A program made the position numbers and the translations under genes. Under the pieces are notes generated by a model. That model was not told where the DNA came from. It did no database searches and saw only the letters and a program-made list of their open reading frames with translations. A stretch of DNA of 64,000 nt from Pseudarthrobacter sp. W1I19 (GTDB taxonomy: Bacteria > Actinomycetota > Actinomycetes > Actinomycetales > Micrococcaceae): the NCBI RefSeq assembly GCF_030817835.1, contig NZ_JAUSZR010000001.1:3782001-3846000 (forward strand), written 5' to 3'. Shown here piece by piece: positions 55,927 to 61,523 of the stretch; the first letter of the stretch is position 1, and each line of letters starts with the position of its first letter.

Positions 55927-56856
55927 CTACCGGCTTGTGGGCTGGCCGGGCTTCACGCCGGTCCGCCGCTTCACCGTCTCCGGTATGCGGACCCCGGCGG
56001 CTGCCAGCCGCCGTGCGGTCTCTTCCGGCGAAACATACTCGCCAACCGTCGTGGAACGTCCCAGCGGGACCACGGAGTGCACGATGGTGTGCTCGTAGAC
56101 ATGCACCAGGTTGAACGCCTGCCCGCCGTCCTGCCCACGGGTACCGCCCACGGGAACGTTCAGGTCCTGCGTGTAGCAGCTGGCCGAGGCGACTGAGACG
56201 GGGACTCCGGCAAAGCTCGCTGTGGTGGAATAGTGCAGGTGGCCGGCAAGGATGGTCCGGACATCGGAGTTCCGGACAACCGCTGCAAGGGATGCCTGGT
56301 CCCTCAGCTCCACCAGGACCGACAGGTCCAGGACTGAGGGAACCGGCGGGTGGTGGAGGGCCAGGATGGTGCCGTCCGGGGCCGGGGTCTCCAGTTCCTC
56401 TGCCAGCCATTCGAGCTGGGAGTCATCAAGTTCGCCGTGGTGGAACCCCGGGACTGACGTGTCCAGGGTGATGACGCGCAGGCCGTTGATGAAGTAGCTG
56501 TGGTCCAGCGGGGCGTCGTTTCCGGGCTGGTCCAGGAGGCCCTTCCGCAGGTTCGCCCGGTTGTCATGGTTTCCCATGGCCCAGATGACTTCCGCGCCCA
56601 GTTCCTGGCAGGCTGGCTCAACGATGGCCCGGAGCTTCGCGTAGGCTTCCGGATGGCCTTTGTCTGCCAGGTCTCCGGTGAAGATGACGGCTTCGGGCCT
56701 TGCACCGGATGCTTTGACCTCGTCGAAGAGCTGGATGAGCCGCTTTTCGCTGTCTACGACGCCGTAGAGGGGATCCGGACCTCCCAACAAGTGGGGATCG
56801 CTCAGGTGGAGTAGGAAGTGGCGTGGCCGGGGGTGTTCGGCCTCGATGTGCTCCAT
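55927..56856 (-). CDS. Metallophosphoesterase, CpdA-like
   Basis: A 309-residue calcineurin-like phosphoesterase. Metal motifs: [10 protein letters not shown] (D-x-H), [10 protein letters not shown] (GD), MGNHDNR (GNHD), ALHHPP, and AGHLHYS (GHxH). This is the CpdA / Rv0805 type of class III cyclic-nucleotide phosphodiesterase, though substrate is not fixed by sequence. ATG at 56856. Downstream (56857-57016) is an AT-richer gap with only a weak ACTGCGC/GCGCAGT hairpin near 56979-57015. Confidence 0.9.
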   Translation of the reverse strand: MEHIEAEHPRPRHFLLHLSDPHLLGGPDPLYGVVDSEKRLIQLFDEVKASGARPEAVIFTGDLADKGHPEAYAKLRAIVEPACQELGAEVIWAMGNHDNRANLRKGLLDQPGNDAPLDHSYFINGLRVITLDTSVPGFHHGELDDSQLEWLAEELETPAPDGTILALHHPPVPSVLDLSVLVELRDQASLAAVVRNSDVRTILAGHLHYSTTASFAGVPVSVASASCYTQDLNVPVGGTRGQDGGQAFNLVHVYEHTIVHSVVPLGRSTTVGEYVSPEETARRLAAAGVRIPETVKRRTGVKPGQPTSR

Positions 56857-57016
56857 TGCTGCCTCTGTGGTCGGGGGGAAGCGGATCTTCCCTTCTACCC
56901 TTCAGTAATCTTTATCCAATCAGACATTTGGCAAACTTTGGGTGAATCGCCGAAGCCGATGTGGAAAAAGCTAAAAGAACTGCGCTTTCCTGGAATTAAT
57001 TCGGCAAGGCGCAGTC

Positions 57017-57529
57017 TCAGCCCAGGGCACCTTCGATGGCGTCGATGACTTCCGCCGAGTCCGGCTCAACTGTTGGTGCGAAGCGGGCCACCACTTCGCC
57101 GTCCCGGTTGACCAGGAACTTCTCGAAGTTCCACTTCACGAGTCCGGGCAGCAGCCCCGTCTTGAATTTAGTCAGCTCAGTGTAGAGCGGGTGCTGGTCC
57201 TTGCCGCGAACGTCGGCCTTGACCGTCAGGGGGAAGCTCACACCATAGTTCCGCTCGCAGAACTCAGCGATTTCACTGTCGCTGCCCGGCTCCTGGCCGG
57301 CGAACTGGTTGCACGGGACCCCCAGGATTTCGAAACCGCGGTCGCGGAACTTTTCGTACAGCGCCTCGAGCCCGGAGTACTGGGGCGTCAGGCCGCAGTT
57401 GGAGGCGACGTTGACCACCATCACCACTTTGTCTTTAAACCTGCCGAAATCAGTCTCGGTTCCGTCATTCAGGGTCAGCGGGATCGGGTACAGGGATGTC
57501 ACAGGCTGGGTCCTCAGGAAGTTGTTCAT
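57017..57529 (-). CDS. Glutathione-peroxidase family peroxidase
   Basis: A 170-residue Cys-type GPx. Peroxidatic Cys45 in VASNCGLTPQYSGLE, second-site GVPCNQFAGQEPG (with Gln79), and KWNFEKFLV with Trp complete the active site. Such bacterial enzymes usually use thioredoxin rather than glutathione. The ATG at 57529 lies inside the last 65 bases of the upstream M23 gene in another frame; no strong ribosome site is visible, so coupling to the M23 gene is possible. Confidence 0.9.
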   Translation of the reverse strand: MNNFLRTQPVTSLYPIPLTLNDGTETDFGRFKDKVVMVVNVASNCGLTPQYSGLEALYEKFRDRGFEILGVPCNQFAGQEPGSDSEIAEFCERNYGVSFPLTVKADVRGKDQHPLYTELTKFKTGLLPGLVKWNFEKFLVNRDGEVVARFAPTVEPDSAEVIDAIEGALG

Positions 57530-59522
57530 CAGGGGAAATTCGTTGCCGATCCGCCAGTGTACTGGTGGGGTCTGGATGTTTCCTGGGCAGGTTTCCCGGG
57601 GCCGTTTCCCCGGGCAGCAGACAGGCTGCCCCGATGGAGGGGCCTGCCGGCGCCGTGCCGGCCGTGGACGTTGATTCAGTCGCCGTCGGGGACGGAGCGG
57701 CCGACGGCGGACCAACAGTGGCGGGGTCAGGTCCAGCAGGCGTCGGTGTGAGTGCAAGGATCGGGGTCTGGGTCGGCGTCGGAGTCAGTGCCGGGATCGG
57801 GGTCTGGGTCGGCGTCGGAGTCAGTGCCGGGGGCGGGGTCTGGGTCGGCGTCGGAGCCAGTGCCGGGGTCGGGGTCTGGGTCGGCGTCGGAGTCAGTGCC
57901 GGGATCGGGGTCTGCGTAATTGTCGGTGTGGGCGTCAGAGTAGCGGCCTGGTTAGGCGATGGCGTCATTGTTGGCGTCGCCGTCGGGGACGGATCATCCG
58001 GCGGGGCAGTCGTCTGAGTCGGTGACGGCGTCGCCGTCGGCGACGGATCACCCGGCGAGGCAGCCGTCTGAGTCGGTGACGCCGTCGCCGTCGGGGAAGG
58101 ATCACCCGGCGAGGCAGCCACCTGAGTCGGTGACGCCGTCGCGGACGGATCACCCGGCGAGGCAGCCGTCTGAGTCGGTGACGCCGTCGCGGACGGAACA
58201 CCCGGCGAAGCAGCCGCCTGAGTCGGTGGCGCCGTCGGGGACGGAACACCCGGCGAAGCAGCCGCCTGAGTCGGTGACGCCGTCGGGGACGGATCACCCG
58301 GCGAGGCAGCCGCCTGAGTCGGTGACGCCGTCGGGGACGGATCACCCGGCGAGGCAGCCGCCTGAGTCGGTGACGCCGTCGGGGACGGATCACCCGGCGA
58401 GGCAGCCGCCTGAGTCGGTGACGCCGTCGGGGACGGATCACCCGGCGGGGCCGATGATGGCTGGGTACTCGGGGCAGCCACCTGCGCCGCAGACGGTGGG
58501 GAGGCCGGCGCCGCAGCCGCTGCTGCAGCACCTTGACCGTCATGATCGTCCGGACCAAAGCTGACGGGTATGATCCACTGCAGCCAGCCCAGTGGGGAAC
58601 CACTGCCGGGTGCGTAGCTGCGCAACTCTTCGGCCCTGTCGTCTGCCAGGGGATGCACCGGCAGCAGTCCCCACGTCAGCGGACTGACATGGCGTCCGTT
58701 AAGGATGGTCTCGAAATGCAGGTGGCAACCTGTAGACCATCCGGTGGTACCCACCTCGGCGATGAACTGTCCAACATTGATCCTGTCGCCCGTGCGCACG
58801 GCAATGGCTTCGAGGTGGTTGTAGGTGGTGATCAGCCCGTTGCCGTGGTCGATCTCCACCCTGTTGCCCCCACCCCAAGGGTGCCAGCCGGCGGCCCGCA
58901 CCACGCCAGAGTCAGCGGCGTAGACCTTTGTTCCGCATGGTGCGGCGTAATCCTGGCCGAGGTGGAAGTCGTTGGCGGCTCCGGACAGGGGGCTTACCCG
59001 GAAACCGAAGGGTGAGCTGGGGTTGAGCAGTTCAAGTGGCGCCCGCAGGAAGCCGGCCGGCGGCCTGCCCAGTCCAGCGGCCCCAACCGACACGGGCAGC
59101 GGCTTGTCCCCGGCATAGCTGCCCAGCACCGGACGGGGAAAGGGAACCAGAGCCTGGGGATCGGTGACGATTGTGGCTGGCAAAGTACTGGGGCCAACAG
59201 TGCCGGACGGCGCATCGCCCTGGCGACCGGATAACGCAGGAGCCACGTCGGGGCTGGCAGATAAGGCAGTCCCGCCGCCCGGGCCCGCCGCCGCTGTCCG
59301 CTCCTGGACGCCTCCCGCGAGATTCAAGGACCAGACGGAGAGAGCCAGGGCACCTGAAGCCGCGAAGGCACGCACAAGGGAGCCATACGGACGGCGCGGC
59401 AGTGTGTGGCTATCTGGTCTCCGATGTTGCCCCAAAAGACTGACTCCAGAACATAAATCAACCGCCCGTGTCATGACGGTATTTCCCATGGGACCATACC
59501 GCCGGAAGCCTGTGAAGCCCAT
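57465..59522 (-). CDS. M23 metallopeptidase with long Pro/Thr/Ser repeat tail
   Basis: Up to 685 residues (an ATG at 59474 is an alternative start). A hydrophobic segment at about 50-68 acts as signal or anchor. The LytM/M23 domain covers about 165-285: FHLGQDYAAPCG (His187, Asp191) and GCHLHFE (His267, His269) are the zinc/catalytic residues, so it likely cuts peptidoglycan cross-links. From about residue 340 the protein is low-complexity: ten units related to PGDPSPTASPTQAAAS, then five of LTPTPTQTPIPA. The last 22 residues overlap the GPx start, so the true end may be altered. Confidence 0.85.
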   Translation of the reverse strand: MGFTGFRRYGPMGNTVMTRAVDLCSGVSLLGQHRRPDSHTLPRRPYGSLVRAFAASGALALSVWSLNLAGGVQERTAAAGPGGGTALSASPDVAPALSGRQGDAPSGTVGPSTLPATIVTDPQALVPFPRPVLGSYAGDKPLPVSVGAAGLGRPPAGFLRAPLELLNPSSPFGFRVSPLSGAANDFHLGQDYAAPCGTKVYAADSGVVRAAGWHPWGGGNRVEIDHGNGLITTYNHLEAIAVRTGDRINVGQFIAEVGTTGWSTGCHLHFETILNGRHVSPLTWGLLPVHPLADDRAEELRSYAPGSGSPLGWLQWIIPVSFGPDDHDGQGAAAAAAAPASPPSAAQVAAPSTQPSSAPPGDPSPTASPTQAAASPGDPSPTASPTQAAASPGDPSPTASPTQAAASPGDPSPTASPTQAAASPGVPSPTAPPTQAAASPGVPSATASPTQTAASPGDPSATASPTQVAASPGDPSPTATASPTQTAASPGDPSPTATPSPTQTTAPPDDPSPTATPTMTPSPNQAATLTPTPTITQTPIPALTPTPTQTPTPALAPTPTQTPPPALTPTPTQTPIPALTPTPTQTPILALTPTPAGPDPATVGPPSAAPSPTATESTSTAGTAPAGPSIGAACLLPGETAPGNLPRKHPDPTSTLADRQRISPDEQLPEDPACDIPVPDPADPE
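57612..57631. terminator. Hairpin inside the M23 3' end
   Basis: GGGCAGC (57612-57618) pairs with GCTGCCC (57625-57631), six-base loop, inside the final part of the M23 reading frame and about 85 bases before the GPx start. It may be the remains of the original M23 terminator if the M23 frame was extended by a frameshift in its repeats. Confidence 0.35.
57732..57929 (-). repeat. 36-bp tandem repeats in M23 gene
   Basis: About five and a half units encode LTPTPTQTP-I/T/P-PA (12 residues each). Units differ at only a few bases. In-frame repeats of this kind change copy number easily without breaking the frame. Confidence 0.85.
58000..58445 (-). repeat. 48-bp tandem repeats in M23 gene
   Basis: About nine units of 48 or 54 bases encode PGDPSPTASPTQAAAS-type repeats. 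The four units nearest the catalytic domain are nearly identical in DNA, indicating recent expansion; the distal ones diverge. Confidence 0.88.
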
Positions 59523-59609
59523 AGTGCGGGTTTGCCCAGATAATTGATCAAACCTTGCGGTTCATGCCTCCCCTGGCCCCCTCGGTCTTCCCATGGGCAA
59601 CAATTGGAT

Positions 59610-60539
59610 ATGCGCAGCTTCCTCCGGAAATGGCAGGACGAACTCAAGAAGACGTTTACCGGCCGGGCCGATGCGGTCCCGGACTGGGTATCGAGACTCG
59701 CCGAGGGCGATGATCCCGGGTACCACCTCCCGGGCTCGGCAGTGTGGGCAGTGCACGGTTCCATGTCCCCCATCGTCGCCGGAATCAGAACCCTGCTGAT
59801 GCAATCCCTCCACCCGGGCGCCCTCGCAGGTGTGCACGAGCACTCCAACTTCCGTGAGGATCCCCTCGCCCGCCTGGCAGCGACCATCCGCTGGATCTTC
59901 ACCGTGACGTACGGGTCCAAGAGTGCCGCGGAGGAAGCGTCACGCCGCGTGCAGCACCTTCACGAGCAGGTGCATGGCAGGTTCGTGGACAACCAGGGGG
60001 CGGAGCGCTCCTATAGTGCGAACGATCCTGAGCTGGCAGCTTGGATCCACATTGCCTTCACGGATGCGTTCCTCACGGCCCACAAATTATGGGGCGGTCC
60101 CATCCCCGGCGGCCCGGATGCCTACGTCCGCGAATGGGCGCAGGCCGGGAGGCTGATGGGCGTTGAGGATCCGCCGCTGAGCGAAGCGGACATGCGCGCG
60201 CAACTGGACCGGTGGTACCGGAACGGCGAGCTGCGCGTGGACCACAGGGTGGCCGAGACGGTGGAATTTATCCGGAACGCCCCGCTGAATCCCATGCTTC
60301 GGCCCGGATACCGCATCCTGTTTGCCGGAGCGGTCTACAGCCTCGAGCCCCGATACCGCCAGATGCTCGGCCTGTCCGTGCCACGGCTGGGCCCTTTCCC
60401 ATTGCCGGTGAGGTTGGCCACCAAGGTGGTGCTCGGCGTCGTCCGGCTTGCCCTTGGCCGGCCTGGACCCAGCGAACTTGCAGCCAGGGAACGGCTTCGC
60501 CGGCTGGGCTACACGGAGAAGGCTCAGACGGCCGGATAG
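59610..60539 (+). CDS. MpaB-like oxygenase (DUF2236) family protein
   Basis: A 309-residue protein of the DUF2236 / MpaB (latex-clearing-like) family. Conserved features: AVWAVHGSMSPIVAGIRTLLMQSLHPGALAG (trimmed) with the heme-ligand-type His, DDP-like FREDPLARLAATIRWIFTVTYGS, and W-I-H near LAAWIHIAFTDAFL. The ATG at 59610 was preferred; an upstream in-frame ATG at 59544 has no site. Substrate unknown. Divergent from the M23 gene and closed by a strong terminator. Confidence 0.87.
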   Translation: MRSFLRKWQDELKKTFTGRADAVPDWVSRLAEGDDPGYHLPGSAVWAVHGSMSPIVAGIRTLLMQSLHPGALAGVHEHSNFREDPLARLAATIRWIFTVTYGSKSAAEEASRRVQHLHEQVHGRFVDNQGAERSYSANDPELAAWIHIAFTDAFLTAHKLWGGPIPGGPDAYVREWAQAGRLMGVEDPPLSEADMRAQLDRWYRNGELRVDHRVAETVEFIRNAPLNPMLRPGYRILFAGAVYSLEPRYRQMLGLSVPRLGPFPLPVRLATKVVLGVVRLALGRPGPSELAARERLRRLGYTEKAQTAG

Positions 60540-60556
60540 GCGCGGGAAAAGCGAAA

Positions 60557-60588
60557 GAACCCGGTCCCGCCAACGCGGGACCGGGTTC
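60557..60588. terminator. Terminator between MpaB-like gene and tRNA-Ser
   Basis: GAACCCGGTCCCGC (60557-60570) pairs perfectly over 14 bp with GCGGGACCGGGTTC (60575-60588), four-base loop CAAC. It ends the MpaB-like gene and, on the other strand, lies just after the tRNA gene. Confidence 0.85.
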
Positions 60589-60596
60589 CAACCGGC

Positions 60597-60680
60597 GGAG
60601 AATGGGGGATTTGAACCCCCGAGGGCGTTAACCCAACACGCGTTCCAGGCGTGCGCCATAGGCCGCTAGGCGAATTCTCC
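60597..60680 (-). tRNA. tRNA-Ser (GGA)
   Basis: On the minus strand: acceptor stem GGAGAAT/ATTCTCC (7 bp), anticodon stem CACGC/GCGTG with loop CTGGAAC, giving anticodon GGA; a long class II variable arm (GTTGGGTTAACGCCCTC) and T arm GGGGGTTCAAATCCCCC. The long variable arm is typical of tRNA-Ser. CCA is not encoded. Confidence 0.95.
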
Positions 60681-60706
60681 AACTGCTTCTGAATCAAAAG
60701 CAGGTA

Positions 60707-60934
60707 CTAGACTACCTGAACTTTTCCGCATCGCCCAATTGGCGCTCCCGCGCCGGGTTTGGGCGGCTTCCCGGATGCTCCCCGGGAGGTGGCTGCCAGG
60801 GCCTTAACCCAGAAATGGACGCCCCCAACGCGCCCATTCCAACGGAACCCCGTTGAGCTGCCAGGTCCGGCTCCGTTCAGCCAGGCCTCGCAGCTCACAA
60901 TCTTGAGATTGCCCCAATCGGTGTACATACCCAT
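60707..60934 (-). CDS. Possible small protein or gene remnant
   Basis: A 75-residue frame begins MGMYTDWGNLKIVSCEAWLNG and ends with a Pro/Gly/Lys-rich tail. Its composition (several Trp, balanced charges in the first half) looks protein-like, but there is no ribosome site or promoter box I trust and no recognised family. It is the only candidate coding content in the roughly 300-base gap between the tRNA and the Nif3-like gene. It could be a decayed gene. Confidence 0.25.
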   Translation of the reverse strand: MGMYTDWGNLKIVSCEAWLNGAGPGSSTGFRWNGRVGGVHFWVKALAATSRGASGKPPKPGAGAPIGRCGKVQVV

Positions 60935-61006
60935 GATCGTGGCTGACGCGCGGATAAGCAATGAATTGCCGAGCCTTTGCAGGGATTGATGGGGAACCAT
61001 GGAGGC

Positions 61007-61357
61007 ATGAGCGAACTGCACGCCCTGGTGTTTTATGTTCCAGCCACGCATACACAGCGGGTCCTGAAGGCAATTGGCGATGCGGGAGCGGGCCGGATCG
61101 GAAACTACTCGCACTGCTCCTTCACCTCCCGGGGAACAGGCCGCTTCACTCCACAGGACGGCGCCAATCCCTACCAGGGGCGGGTGGGCATGCCGGAAGA
61201 AGTGGCAGAGGACCGGGTTGAATGCATGGTGGAACGGCCGCTGCTTGAAGCCGTGGTCGCAGCGTTGCGGGCCGCGCACCCGTACGAGGAACCTGCCTTG
61301 ATGAGTTGGAAGGTTGCGGGCTGGCCCTCCCCGGGGGCCGATTCGAGTCGTGCCTGA
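61007..61357 (+). CDS. Nif3-like (YqfO insert-type) small domain protein
   Basis: A 116-residue protein that resembles the PII/CutA-like domain inserted in bacterial Nif3/YqfO proteins: LVFYVPATHTQRVLKAIGDA, then GAGRIGNYSHCSFTSRGTGR and a closing AAHPYEEPAL. It is stand-alone, without the flanking metal-binding Nif3 halves. Start is uncertain: ATG at 61007 (GGAGG only one base away) or ATG at 60989. It could bind a metal or small ligand; the role is not known. Confidence 0.8.
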   Translation: MSELHALVFYVPATHTQRVLKAIGDAGAGRIGNYSHCSFTSRGTGRFTPQDGANPYQGRVGMPEEVAEDRVECMVERPLLEAVVAALRAAHPYEEPALMSWKVAGWPSPGADSSRA

Positions 61358-61365
61358 ACTTCGGG

Positions 61366-61371
61366 TAAAGT
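61366..61371 (+). promoter_or_regulatory. -10 box of the SRP RNA gene
   Basis: TAAAGT lies about seven bases before the first base of the predicted SRP RNA stem; TTCGAG at 61342-61347 is a possible -35 at 18 bases spacing. Confidence 0.55.
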
Positions 61372-61376
61372 AACTG

Positions 61377-61472
61377 GCGGCCCCTCATGTGGCGTCATCC
61401 TGTTGAACTCCCCCAGGACCGGAAGGTAGCAAGGGTAAATGGGCTCTGGCGGGTGCATGGGGGGTCTTTACT
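61377..61472 (+). ncRNA. ffs: Signal recognition particle RNA (small type)
   Basis: The conserved SRP domain IV core is visible: AGGACCGGAAGGTAGCAAGG with the GGAA tetraloop and the following asymmetric loop (GGGTAAATGGGCTCTGGCGGG region). The ends pair as CCCCTCATG near 61381 with CATGGGG near 61456. The position just upstream of dnaX is usual in actinobacteria. Ends are approximate. Confidence 0.85.
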
Positions 61473-61510
61473 ATTCCCCCACAGGGCGGCAGACTGTCAG
61501 CCCGGATTGG

Positions 61511-61516
61511 TAGGGT
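61511..61516 (+). promoter_or_regulatory. Leaderless-type -10 box of dnaX
   Basis: TAGGGT is followed by seven bases and then the GTG start at 61524, so transcription would begin at or next to the start codon. It matches the same arrangement at many other genes in this window. Confidence 0.55.
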
Positions 61517-61523
61517 TTTCTCT

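Noticed and set aside
58000..58445. Regular 48-bp repeats that could look like a CRISPR array
   Set aside because: The repeats are contiguous without unique spacers, lie in frame inside the M23 gene and encode PGDPSPTASPTQAAAS; no cas genes are present.
60597..60680. tRNA-Ser as an attachment site of an integrated element
   Set aside because: No integrase, no repeat of the tRNA 3' end, and housekeeping genes on both sides.
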